In this document: positions 9,286 to 19,100 of the stretch, one piece after another | How the letters are laid out: each line of letters opens with the position of its first letter | Position numbering within the stretch: position 1 is the stretch's first letter | Source: Alloacidobacterium sp035547425 | GTDB lineage: Bacteria; Acidobacteriota; Terriglobia; Terriglobales; Acidobacteriaceae | Assembly: GCA_035547425.1 (NCBI GenBank) | Contig: DASZUU010000013.1 | Location: 1 to 64,000 of the forward strand | Length of the DNA stretch: 64,000 bases | Direction of reading: 5' to 3' | Program-made: the position numbers and the translations under genes | Notes under the pieces: model-generated | The model's input: the letters and a program-made list of their open reading frames with translations, nothing else | What the model was told of the DNA's origin: nothing | Databases searched by the model: none

Positions 9286-10716
9286 TCAAGCTGAGGTCGC
9301 GGTAAGTAGAAGGCTTGGCTCCCAGGCGATGACACGGGACATATCCGCGCCATTCGAGCTGCCGGTGAAGACGGCGGGCTCGCCTCCGCATATCTGCGCA
9401 TACTCGTCCACCACCGCTGCCACTGCATCCTCCTGATCGGTGGTGCCGAGCAGAGCGACGACACCGCCACCACCGCCGCCTGTCATCTTTGCGCCGTAAA
9501 GGCCGTGCTTTCGTGCCAGCTCGATGAGGGCATCGCATGCCGGAGATCCAAGCCCGCACTCACCATATGCGGCATGGGATTGATACATGAGCTTGCCTAG
9601 TCGAGCCAGGCCGTCTTCAAAAGTGCTCGCATTGCTTCCGCGCAGCAAATTGCAGGCCGTCTCGACGCGCTCATGCTCTTCGCTGGCATAGCGTACGGCG
9701 GCGCGCACCGGATACAACCGCGTCGGCTCGATGGTCGTGAAAGGATCGACATGTTCGCCATAGAGCGCCAGATAGTCGCTACCCGGCATGAGGTTGGGCA
9801 GTTGCGCATCGAAGCGGGAGCACAGCTCGGAAGGTCGCAGGTTTGAAAGGTAGCCGTGCCAACGGGAATCAGTCCAGCGTGGAATCGAGGCCGACGGATC
9901 CCGCTTAAACAGGACGCCCTCCCAGTGGCAAATCATGCGGTAACCCATGAAAGCTGCGGCTCGCGCGGCCTCATATGCGGCGCTCGCAGTTGCACGCGAG
10001 GCGAGAGAATCGATGCCCCAGATGCGCGCCCCTGCGGGGAGGGAAAGCGGCGAGTCCGGCAGACAGGGTTGGCAGAGCAACGGCAGCAGGCAGTTCTCCT
10101 TACCGAGGACGCACGCAGCCTGATCCATGATGCCGCAGGCCGAGCCGGCCACCACGTTCTCGACCCACTGACCGGCTTCGGCAAGGGCAACGCCTTCCAG
10201 GGGAATATTTACTGCTGCCGATGCAGCCTTCAGCACTGCAATCTCGAGCGCGGCGGAGGACGCCAGGCCTCGGTTCGGTATGAGATCAGAGTCGAGAACC
10301 ATGCGCGCGCCACCACGGTGAAAGGCCTCGTGATGCACGTAGAGATAATGGAAGGCGCCCAGAACGTAACGTCCCCAGCGGGTATTATGCGGATCGGAGC
10401 AGGCCTTTTGAATGGCCTCAAGGCTTCCGAGGTCTGCGGCAGGAAACAGGATTTCACCCGCCCAGCCGCTTCTTTCGGCGGAAGGGTTCAGTATACGGAT
10501 GACCGGCTCAGTCGATATCTGAGCAGCGGCGTGCACGCTCTCGCGGAGCGGAAGCTGGAGAACCAGCCCGCCCGTGTAATCGACATTGCCGCCAAAGAAA
10601 TCGAGGCGCCCAGGCGAGCGTGCTATCCATATGGGGTCTACGGCTTCAAAGAAGCCGGCGCTGTGCAGGGAGGCGAGCTGAGCGCAAAATTCATTTACAT
10701 CCGTGATGTGCTTCAT
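9286..10716 (-). CDS. GHMP sugar kinase resembling L-arabinokinase/galactokinase
   Basis: The 476-residue protein belongs to the GHMP kinase superfamily. The N-terminal signature R-S-P-G-R-L-D-F-F-G-G-N-V-D-Y-T-G-G resembles plant L-arabinokinase (R-A-P-G-R-L-D-x-M-G-G) more than galactokinase (G-R-x-N-L-I-G-E-H-x-D-Y). The ATP-binding motif is P-N-R-G-L-A-S-S-A-A near residue 148, and the C-terminal glycine motif K-M-T-G-G-G-G-G-G lies near 418. It should phosphorylate a sugar at C1 with ATP; L-arabinose is an inference supported by the nearby GH54 arabinofuranosidase. It lies 116 bases downstream of a DeoR-type regulator on the same strand, probably in one operon. Confidence 0.8.
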   Translation of the reverse strand: MKHITDVNEFCAQLASLHSAGFFEAVDPIWIARSPGRLDFFGGNVDYTGGLVLQLPLRESVHAAAQISTEPVIRILNPSAERSGWAGEILFPAADLGSLEAIQKACSDPHNTRWGRYVLGAFHYLYVHHEAFHRGGARMVLDSDLIPNRGLASSAALEIAVLKAASAAVNIPLEGVALAEAGQWVENVVAGSACGIMDQAACVLGKENCLLPLLCQPCLPDSPLSLPAGARIWGIDSLASRATASAAYEAARAAAFMGYRMICHWEGVLFKRDPSASIPRWTDSRWHGYLSNLRPSELCSRFDAQLPNLMPGSDYLALYGEHVDPFTTIEPTRLYPVRAAVRYASEEHERVETACNLLRGSNASTFEDGLARLGKLMYQSHAAYGECGLGSPACDALIELARKHGLYGAKMTGGGGGGVVALLGTTDQEDAVAAVVDEYAQICGGEPAVFTGSSNGADMSRVIAWEPSLLLTATSA

Positions 10717-10832
10717 CGCTGCTTCATGTGGCGAATCCCGGTCGAGCCGGAATTTCCCTCTTAATGAAGGCTAGCGAATGCTGCTCACAGGAGTGTGAAT
10801 GCCGGATATCGTTCCGGTCGGCGCAGACGGAT

Positions 10833-11600
10833 TCAGCGCGCGATCTGGACCTTCGTCAGGCGGCTCAGGCGGGCAAAATCTGCATCGGAGAGCTGATCGT
10901 CGGTAATGATGAGATCGCAGTCCTCGATGCCGCAGAGGCGATAGGTAGCCTCTTTGCCGATTTTGCTGCTGTCAACCAGCAGGATTTTTTGCTTGCCCGC
11001 TTGCAGCATCTCGCGTTGCGCATCCGGATCGTGCACCATAATGCCGCGCGTGAAGGAGACAGCCGCCGCTCCAAAGAGAACGTGATCGGCATAGATGGAT
11101 TTGAGGCTCTCGGCGACACCATGCCCGACGAGATCGTGGCTGCTGGCGCGATAAACACCGCCCGTCAGCTCCAGACGAATCTCTTCCGCCGACGCCAGTT
11201 CTTCGAGGACCGCCATGGAAAAGGTGACCACAATCACATTGCGACGTTCCCGCAGCTCTCGAGCTACATAAAGTGTGGTGGTGCCGGAGTCGAGAACCAC
11301 GGACTGGCCATCCTGAATCAGCGACGCAGCGGCCTTGCCGATGCTGCTCTTGGCGGGCGACATCTTTTCGAGCCGCTCAAGAAAAGTGCGCTCCATGCCG
11401 CGCCAGCGTTCGATGCGCGCGCCGCCGGGAGTGCGGATTACGCGACCTTGCTCGGCCAGCTTCTGCAGATCGCGCCGAATGGTCATATGTGAGACGCCAA
11501 ACTGTTCGGCGATGTCGCTGATGGAAGCCGAAGTGTTCTCTTTTAACAATTGCAGCACCGCATCCAGCCGTGAACTTTCCACTCTCTTAACCTCTTTCAT
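10833..11600 (-). CDS. DeoR-family transcriptional regulator
   Basis: The 255-residue protein has an N-terminal helix-turn-helix (I-S-D-I-A-E-Q-F-G-V-S-H-M-T-I-R-R-D-L, about residues 27-45) that matches the DeoR signature. A sugar-phosphate sensor domain follows, with the motifs D-S-G-T-T-T (about 103-108) and V-D-S-S-K-I-G. DeoR regulators usually repress sugar catabolic genes and are released by a phosphorylated sugar. It precedes the GHMP kinase gene, whose product could make the inducer. It is divergent from a TonB-dependent receptor gene with about 240 bases between them, so it may also control that receptor. Confidence 0.9.
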   Translation of the reverse strand: MKEVKRVESSRLDAVLQLLKENTSASISDIAEQFGVSHMTIRRDLQKLAEQGRVIRTPGGARIERWRGMERTFLERLEKMSPAKSSIGKAAASLIQDGQSVVLDSGTTTLYVARELRERRNVIVVTFSMAVLEELASAEEIRLELTGGVYRASSHDLVGHGVAESLKSIYADHVLFGAAAVSFTRGIMVHDPDAQREMLQAGKQKILLVDSSKIGKEATYRLCGIEDCDLIITDDQLSDADFARLSRLTKVQIAR

Positions 11601-11716
11601 TTCTGCCAGCCACTGAACACTCTTAACAGGTGCGTTTCAAGCATACCTAAATGCTCAACCGGCGAGCTTGAGTAAAAGATAAGCTGTGTTCTTTTTTAAC
11701 AAACATAAGCCATATT

Positions 11717-11730
11717 TGTTCAATATTCAC
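11717..11730. promoter_or_regulatory. Candidate operator copy B (TGTTCAATATTCAC)
   Basis: This is the second copy of the 14-base element at 9245-9258 (12 of 14 identical). It lies in the divergent region between the deoR-type gene and the second receptor, about 115 bases from each start. The placement suits a regulator controlling both transcripts. Confidence is limited because only two copies are seen. Confidence 0.3.
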
Positions 11731-11843
11731 ATTGCGATGGTACAACTCGTTTTGTCGGCGTGCGGTATCGAGCTTCATGCGCGCGTTCGAGGCCGTTTCT
11801 TACGGCACTCTGGATTGATTTGCCTTTAGGGGGTTGCATTTTC

Positions 11844-14800
11844 ATGCTCAGCCAATGTCGCTCTGTCGCTCTGCACGGTCGCCGGGAACCTGTGGGTCTA
11901 ACGAGAGGTTCTGTTTCTTCGGAGTTGCGAAGACTCCTGCTTGCCTGTTTATTGATTTTCACGGTGCTGTTGCCGGGGGCTTCGTTGGCACAAACCTTCT
12001 ATGCATCGGTCAGCGGTCTTGTTACAGATGAAAGCCATGCCGTTGTCAGCGGCGCCGATGTAACCGTTATAGAGACGACTACCTCGGTTGAATACAAGAC
12101 CAGCACCAACCAGCGCGGGAGCTATCGTGTCTCCTTCCTGAAGCCGGGTGCTTATGTGGTGCGGGTCAAGAAGGACGGTTACCAGGAGTACAAAACCTCG
12201 GCGATTCAGCTGGTGCTGAACCAGGAAGCCCGGGTCGATGCCATGCTGTCGATCGGCATGGCGTCGCAGGTTGTCAACGTGAGCGCCGAGGGAACGGCGC
12301 TCAATGATGCGAATCCGCAGATCAGCACGCAGTTCGGATCCGACGATCTGATCAATGTGCCGCAGGCCATGGTCGGATCGAACGGATCGTCTCAGGAGTT
12401 CCTGCTAGCTGCGCAGGTGCCCGGTGCAGCAGGCTCCAGTTCTGATTACTCGAACCCGAACAATATTTCGCTCGGCGGTGGACGCCCGGATACCAACCCG
12501 ATCATTATTGATGGGCTGCCCAGCAACATGGGTGTCGACGGTACGTACGGCCTTGTTCCCACACCTGATTCGACCGAAGAACTGCAGGTGCTGACTTCGC
12601 CGTTCTCGGCGCAGTATGGACAATCCGGCGGGGGCGCCATTCTGACTACTACCAAGTCGGGTACGCAGAACTTCCATGGCAGCCTGTTCGAGTATCACAA
12701 TGACCAGAGCATGAATGCCTTGCAGTACTTTGATGCTCCAAACACGGGCCGGCCTGTGAATGTCTATAACTACTTTGGCGGCTCGCTTGGCGGCCCGGTG
12801 CGCATTCCCTGGCTCTTCAATGGCCTAAAGCATCACCTCTTCTTCTTCACTGACTGGGAAGATACCATTAACAACAGCGCGAACACGCTGAACACGAATG
12901 TTCCCACAGCCGCAGAGCGGAATGGCGACTTCTCGGGTCCCGACCCGCAGGGGCAGCCCACGCCAACCATCTATGACCCAAGGACTCTCAAGGTAGTCAA
13001 CGGCGTCATCACCGGCACGCCTTTTGCAGGAAACATCATCCCGGCTGATCGCATGGATTCGGTAGGCAAAAATCTTCTCGCCTATTACCCGCAGCCAAAC
13101 TGCAGCTACTTGACTTACAACTATTGCGTCAATCCGCCCAGCCACAACACCTATCTCTATAACGCCGACAGGATCGATTTCAACGCCACCGACTACGATC
13201 ACATCTGGGCGAAGTTCTCCCGCGATGGCCCTACGACCGGCGCGGTGTCTTATATTCCGAATGCTGCCAATACCTCCGCAGCGAACGGCTGGAAGGATGA
13301 CCACTATGAGACTTCGTGGAGCCACATCTTCGGCCCCCGCGTCTCGAATGAAGCCCGCTTCGGTTATGTCTCTGAAGTGAATTTCTCGGATGTATATCCG
13401 GTCGATTCCTCATCGATCGGGCTAAAAGGGGTTACCCTGAACGGGTTCCCGAATCTCAGCGTTAACGGCCTTTACGATCTTGGCCCCGGCTCTTATCAAT
13501 ACACACTGGATGGTCACTACATCCTGAATGACGCCATGGTTCTCCAGATTGGTCGACACTCGCTCTCAATTGGCGGCGAGTTCATGAACTATCATTTCAG
13601 CGAGTACGACCCCGGCGTGCTCTCGGGCGAATACGACTTCTCCGGTCAATTCACGTCGATTTCAGGACAGCCGGTGACCGGCATCGCTGATCTCGAGCTA
13701 GGTTTGCCGGACTCCACTACGATCGACACGAACAACACCTGGTTTCGCGAAACCTCAAAGTACGGTTCGCTCTACGTGCAGGACGATTATCGTGTGCTGG
13801 AGAAGCTGACGATAAATCTGGGCCTGCGCTGGGAGTTCGATGGACCGTTCACGGAGACGCGCGACCAGATGTACACCTTCAACCCCAATCTCATAGATAC
13901 GAATACAGGCGCACAGGGCGCGATCGAGTTCGCCGGATATAACGGCGCGCCACATGCGCTCATCGGTCACACGTATCTCGGATTCCTGCCACGTATTGGT
14001 TTCAGCTATCACGCACTGAAGAACACGGTTGTGCGCGGCGGCTATGGCATTTATGAACTGCCGGGCATTGGCTTCGCGATGACAGCCACCACTTCAAAGA
14101 CAACCGTGAACACCACTTTCCAAAGCCCGGATGGCATCACGGCGCCATATCAGCTTGATGACGGCGTGCCTCCTTACTCACCGCAGGTCGACGCCAATGG
14201 CGAGCCTTCGATACCGACCAGCCTTTCCGATCCTTCGTCGAATGTGGTTGAGCTTCAGCGCGATGGACGCCTCGCTTACATTCAGCAATGGCAATTGGGT
14301 ATTCAGCAAGACCTCGGCGGCGGCTGGCTGGGCGAGATCGACTACCAAGGCAACCACGGCGTGCATATGCCGATTCAGTTGCCCCGCAACCAGATCGCTC
14401 CAAGCCCGGGCTGCTGCTATGGCAATTCGGCAGCGCAGAGCCTTCGCCCCTATCCGCAGTTCCTGAACGTGACTTACTACGTGAATGGTGGGGCTTCGAA
14501 TTACAACGCATTGCTCGCGCAGCTGACGCATCGCTGGAAGAACGGCCTCTCAGTATTGGCGGCCTATACCTATGCGAAGCAAATGAATGACGTTGATCCA
14601 TCGGCGCGCGGCAACGGTGTCGGCATTCAGAATGCCTATGATCTGCATGCGCAATGGGGTACTGCGATGACCGATATCCCGCAGCGCTTCTCTCTTACCG
14701 CAGTGTGGAACCTGCCGATCGGCGCGAGCGGACGATTTCTGCGCTCAACGCCGGTTCTTAGCCAGGCCCTAGGCCACTGGCGTGTAAGCACCATCGCTGC

Positions 14801-15209
14801 CTTCCAGGTCGGCTATCCCTACCATGTGAGCCAGTCCAATACCCTCGGCATCTTCAGCAACGCGCAGTATGTGACGCGCGTAGGCAATCCGGAGATCAGC
14901 CGCGGCAAACGTACCATCGAGCACTGGTTCAACACGGATGCTTTTGCTATCACTCCGAATAACATCTTGGGCAACGGTGCGCGCGCCTCTCTCTTCGGCC
15001 CTGGGCAGAACGTCTGGAACATCGGCTTGATGCGCGATGTTCCGGTCAGAGAAAAATTTACGTTTACCTTCCGCGCCGATGCATATAACGCCTTCAATCA
15101 TCCGCAGTTCAATGGCCTCGGCACATCCATTACCAGCGGCAACTTCGGCCAGATCACCAAGGCGCAGGACGCCCGCACGCTGCAGGTGAGTGGACGTATA
15201 CGCTTCTAA
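11844..15209 (+). CDS. TonB-dependent receptor, Oar-like (second copy)
   Basis: This 1121-residue outer-membrane receptor has a long N-terminus with a hydrophobic signal core (L-L-L-A-C-L-L-I-F-T-V-L-L-P-G) cleaved near S-L-A-Q. A carboxypeptidase-regulatory-like domain follows (V-S-G-L-V-T-D, G-S-Y-R-V motifs), then the plug (D-G-L-P-S-N-M region, about 240-330) and the barrel, ending in G-R-I-R-F. ATG 11844 is chosen because AGGGGG lies about 10 bases upstream; a GTG at 11760 in the same frame has no such support. The next gene, a secreted glycerophosphodiesterase, starts 28 bases after the stop, so the two are probably co-transcribed. The substrate is unknown; arabinose-rich glycan is a guess from context. 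Confidence 0.88.
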   Translation: MLSQCRSVALHGRREPVGLTRGSVSSELRRLLLACLLIFTVLLPGASLAQTFYASVSGLVTDESHAVVSGADVTVIETTTSVEYKTSTNQRGSYRVSFLKPGAYVVRVKKDGYQEYKTSAIQLVLNQEARVDAMLSIGMASQVVNVSAEGTALNDANPQISTQFGSDDLINVPQAMVGSNGSSQEFLLAAQVPGAAGSSSDYSNPNNISLGGGRPDTNPIIIDGLPSNMGVDGTYGLVPTPDSTEELQVLTSPFSAQYGQSGGGAILTTTKSGTQNFHGSLFEYHNDQSMNALQYFDAPNTGRPVNVYNYFGGSLGGPVRIPWLFNGLKHHLFFFTDWEDTINNSANTLNTNVPTAAERNGDFSGPDPQGQPTPTIYDPRTLKVVNGVITGTPFAGNIIPADRMDSVGKNLLAYYPQPNCSYLTYNYCVNPPSHNTYLYNADRIDFNATDYDHIWAKFSRDGPTTGAVSYIPNAANTSAANGWKDDHYETSWSHIFGPRVSNEARFGYVSEVNFSDVYPVDSSSIGLKGVTLNGFPNLSVNGLYDLGPGSYQYTLDGHYILNDAMVLQIGRHSLSIGGEFMNYHFSEYDPGVLSGEYDFSGQFTSISGQPVTGIADLELGLPDSTTIDTNNTWFRETSKYGSLYVQDDYRVLEKLTINLGLRWEFDGPFTETRDQMYTFNPNLIDTNTGAQGAIEFAGYNGAPHALIGHTYLGFLPRIGFSYHALKNTVVRGGYGIYELPGIGFAMTATTSKTTVNTTFQSPDGITAPYQLDDGVPPYSPQVDANGEPSIPTSLSDPSSNVVELQRDGRLAYIQQWQLGIQQDLGGGWLGEIDYQGNHGVHMPIQLPRNQIAPSPGCCYGNSAAQSLRPYPQFLNVTYYVNGGASNYNALLAQLTHRWKNGLSVLAAYTYAKQMNDVDPSARGNGVGIQNAYDLHAQWGTAMTDIPQRFSLTAVWNLPIGASGRFLRSTPVLSQALGHWRVSTIAAFQVGYPYHVSQSNTLGIFSNAQYVTRVGNPEISRGKRTIEHWFNTDAFAITPNNILGNGARASLFGPGQNVWNIGLMRDVPVREKFTFTFRADAYNAFNHPQFNGLGTSITSGNFGQITKAQDARTLQVSGRIRF

Positions 15210-15237
15210 ATTTCGGCTGTATCGCAAGGAGAACCAG

Positions 15238-16071
15238 TTGTTCAAAGTACAAATTATCTCAGTTCTCGGACTCAGCCTCGCAGCGGCTTTCTCCGCTGCG
15301 CAGGCCGGGCCTGCGAAACAAACAGTTGCGGTGCGGAAGATTGTCGTGATCGCGCATCGTGGCGAACATCTCCAGCATCCGGAGAACACGCTGCCCGCCT
15401 TCCAAGCAGCCATCGATGCCGGAGCAGACTTTTTCGAGTGCGATGTCCGTACGACTTCTGACGGCAAACTCGTGCTGATGCATGATGGCAGCGTGGATCG
15501 CACTACCAACGGCACAGGCAAAGTGAGCCAGCTTACCTTCGCGCAGATACGCGCGCTCGATGCAGGGAGTAAGTTCTCGACGGCATTTGCCGGCACAAAG
15601 GTTCCCACGTTTGACGAGGCTCTCGAGCTCGCGCATGGAAAGATCGGCATCTATGTGGATACCAAGCAAGCCGACCCGAAACTGCTCATCGACACAATCT
15701 ATCGGCATCACATGGAGGATCATGTCGTCATCTACGGCAATCCTTCCTTTCTTCAGGACGTGGAAAAAATGCAGCCGGCTCTGCGCATCATGCCGGAGGC
15801 GGAGAATGCCGGCGCATGCGAATCGCTTGTCGCACAGCTTCACCCGCAGGTCATCGCGTATGACGCAGGCGACTTCAAGCCGGAAGTGATTGTCTGTGCC
15901 AAGAAGGCAGGAGCAAAGATTTATGTGGATCGACTGGGCGAAGCTGACAATCCGGCTACCTGGCAACAGGCTCTTGACATGGGTGCCGATGGCATACAGA
16001 CCAACAAACCTGCTGAGGTTGTCGAGTACCTCCGCTCGGCTGGAATGCGGCGACCTTCGGTGAAACCTTAA
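15238..16071 (+). CDS. Secreted glycerophosphodiester phosphodiesterase
   Basis: The 277-residue protein has a signal peptide (S-V-L-G-L-S-L-A-A-A-F-S-A-A-Q-A) and then the GDPD TIM-barrel. The metal and catalytic motifs are A-H-R-G-E (about residue 39) with P-E-N-T, the E-C-D pair in F-F-E-C-D-V-R, and L-M-H-D. The D-x-T-T-N-G-T-G motif is typical. It hydrolyses glycerophosphodiesters to glycerol-3-phosphate and an alcohol outside the cytoplasm. The start is TTG 15238: AAGGAG at 15226-15231 sits six bases upstream, and the signal peptide begins there. It is likely in an operon with the receptor ahead. Confidence 0.88.
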   Translation: MFKVQIISVLGLSLAAAFSAAQAGPAKQTVAVRKIVVIAHRGEHLQHPENTLPAFQAAIDAGADFFECDVRTTSDGKLVLMHDGSVDRTTNGTGKVSQLTFAQIRALDAGSKFSTAFAGTKVPTFDEALELAHGKIGIYVDTKQADPKLLIDTIYRHHMEDHVVIYGNPSFLQDVEKMQPALRIMPEAENAGACESLVAQLHPQVIAYDAGDFKPEVIVCAKKAGAKIYVDRLGEADNPATWQQALDMGADGIQTNKPAEVVEYLRSAGMRRPSVKP

Positions 16072-16186
16072 AAATCGGCCCGATATATGTCAAAGCTCCA
16101 TCGACTGACGTTAACAGGACAAAGTGCATTTTGAGGAAACGTGCATTGGCGATGAAGCGTAAATTTACCGACTCAGCTTCCCGGCT

Positions 16187-19100
16187 TTAGTGGTCTCCTC
16201 TTCGATATTGATTGGGCGCACCTGGAGTTGGAGTGCTATCAAATACCAGTGCTCCATCGGCATGTGCCTGGGATAACGGAGCGGTGAGGCTGATGCCGCT
16301 GCCGGAAATCTGTGTGTTAGCTGCATGCCCATGCGTGAGTGGCGCGGCAACGGTGATGATGGTATTGCCGTGGGTTCTGATTGAGGAGATAACGGCCGTT
16401 TCGGAGTTTGCTCCATCATCAATCGTGATGGTTTGGCCTCTGCTAAAACCGGTCACGCTAGTGACAGGAAGAACGGTGGCTCCCGCACGAATGGAAGTGC
16501 GTGCAGTTGTGGCCCCTGCTGTGCCTACGGTAGCGATGACAGCGGTTTCCAGATTTGCACCCTCATCAATATGGACTCTCTGACCAGGGCGGAATCCTTC
16601 TGTGCTGGCAACTTTGATGTTGGTTGCTCCAGCAGCTGAAGGCGCGGACAAAGTGGCAACGGCCTGTGTCCGGAAGTCTGTGCAATTGCTGTCCGTATCG
16701 GCGCCGTCGGGGGAACGGCCTGTGCTTGTATTGACGGCAACCGGAGCCACAACGGTTGACCAGGGATTAAACACGGAGCCGGGTGCCGGCGCGTAGCAGC
16801 CGCTTAGTCGCGCTCCGGAGGCAGCTTGATTCCCTTCAGCCAACCATGGATCGACAAGTCCGCCGTAGTTAAGGCTGTCAGCAATGACTCCCGAGGCGTC
16901 GCGGAGCGCCATGCTGCCTTCTTCAACGTTGAGGATACGGCCGAATTGCGAGAACCTGGCAATGAATTCCGGGCCTCCAAACCATTGGTTTGGCGTTGGC
17001 GTATCCTGATATCCAGCAGTTTTGACGGCGGCATCGCGTACAGCTTCGTGAATCGCATGATCGCTGGTCAAGGGTTTGTCGAGTGTTATGCCGGTGCCAA
17101 GCGCCTGGACAGGCTCGTTGCTGGAATGGGCAAAGGCACTCGCAGGCTGAAAGCTGATTCCTGTTCCGCGATCGCTGAACGGGAGGTTGGCTGCATGATC
17201 GAATCTCAGAGGAGCGGACAGATCCAAGCCTGTGCCGGGAAAGACGACCCACTCGTTTAGCACATGAGATTTGGCAAGGGCAGGTGTGAAGTCAATTTCG
17301 GTACCGTCCGGTTTTTGAGTGCCCAACGCAGTAACCGTCACGCTTTCCCGGCTTGCCGGAGTGCCCACCGTGATCTTGTCTCCTACAGCAAAGCCTTCAG
17401 CCCGGCGCACATGGATGTGGGTATCGCCGGCGCTCGCAGGCGCCGAGAGATTCGTCTGGCTTGCGGCGGTGCCGATATGCGTTACAGTTACGGTTTCAAT
17501 TCCATGTCCCTTGCTGTCGATATCCAATCGAATCTTGTCGCCGATAGAAATGTCGGAAAGCGCGGTCACCTTGATATTGGTAGCTCCGGCAGGCGCATCT
17601 GCTGCCAGATAAGCTTGTGTGCCTGGCTTGCCAACCGCAGTCACCGTGGCTATCTCGTATTTTTCTACAGTATTTGCTACGACTGGATAGGTAGTGCCGT
17701 AACCAAGCGCAATCTTCTGGCCAACAACAAATCCGGATACACTCTCCACGGGCACATTGGTCGAGCCGGGAGGAATCGTGATCACAGGTTCTTCGGGAAG
17801 AGATTGCCACAATGTTGTAGGGTTGCCGGCGGCGGTCCCAAGAGCTGAAATTTTGCGTGTTTCCACGCTCGAACCGGTGCCTATATCGATTGTGTCTCCG
17901 ACTGACATCCCCTCTGTGCTTCTTACATGGATGACATTGTCGCCTGCTCGTGCGGGCACTGCCAGGCCTGAGTTAGAGAGGCCGAGCAGATAGAAACCAT
18001 GAGCCGCGAGCTTTGTTCCGGCTGGAATTTTTATCTCTGAGAAGACCGGCTCATGGGAAGGGTGCGCGGTCAGCGTCCAATTGGAGATATCGACGCTGTG
18101 AGAGCCTGCGTTGTAGAGCTCGATAAATGAATTGGTCGGATTATCAGGAGGACCGGATGCGACTCGAAATTCATTGATCTTGACGGGTATCGCATTGCGC
18201 ACTTTTTGAACCGTACTCTCAACTTGTTTTCTGCCGCTGATCGAATTCGTCCACGATGCTTTGCCAATGAGATCGCTGTTGGACGGGGTGGAGCTTGAAG
18301 TAACTTTGAATGTCGCGCTCACGCTCGCCGCCGGCGCGACCTGAGCGAACGTCTTTGATGTTTCGGTTGTCCCTTCTACAACAGATGCCCACTGCCGCCC
18401 TGGTACCGCAATACTCAATGAAACATCGGCTGCAGGTGCTCCAGTCGTGTTCGTGAACGTTATTGTGAAGTTTCGCGAAGACGCGGGTGTAAAGGTCTGT
18501 ACGCCTGCAGACGCTGATGCCATCCCCTCAGGCGATATGGCAAGTGGAGCTACATCGTATCTCGCAGCCACCACATTTGCCTGGACAAGCTGATCGGTAG
18601 CATTCGATGGGAATGTGCCCCCGGCCGTCATCGCTCCTTCATAGAACGTGCCTTGCGAGCCGTCGCTATTATCGCCACCGTTGCCCAGCAGAATAGCTCC
18701 CTGCTTGCGCATCGGGTCATACGTTGGATTCACACGCGATCCATCGAACATGATCGACAGCGCACCCTTTTGCGCGTTACCGCCCATCGATACCCAATGA
18801 TGAGGTTCTCCTTTGCCGATTGCGGTTACAAAGCGCCAGGGAATGCTGGGCAAATTTGGGCAGCCTTTGGAGCCATCCTTATTGACGCAACCAACGAGAT
18901 TGTTTTCCTGATCGGTCATAATCCATGGGCCCTGGCCACTTCCGCTGTACCATGGTGAGGCATTGCCGAAATAGAGAGTTTCCATGGTGCCATTGTCATC
19001 GTCGCGGCTGTCGATCTCGGCATTGCCGTAGTCAAAACAGCAGCCGGAGTTGAAATGTTTTCCATTAACGACCCAGTATTGTCCTTCTCCCTGGTCGTCC

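Noticed and set aside
9856..10764. 302-codon open frame on the plus strand opposite the GHMP kinase
   Set aside because: It is antisense to a well-supported kinase gene, has no recognisable motif and looks like a by-product of GC-rich codon use.
14769..15650. 293-codon minus-strand frame across the end of the second receptor and the glycerophosphodiesterase
   Set aside because: It spans two real genes on the other strand and has no coherent domain.
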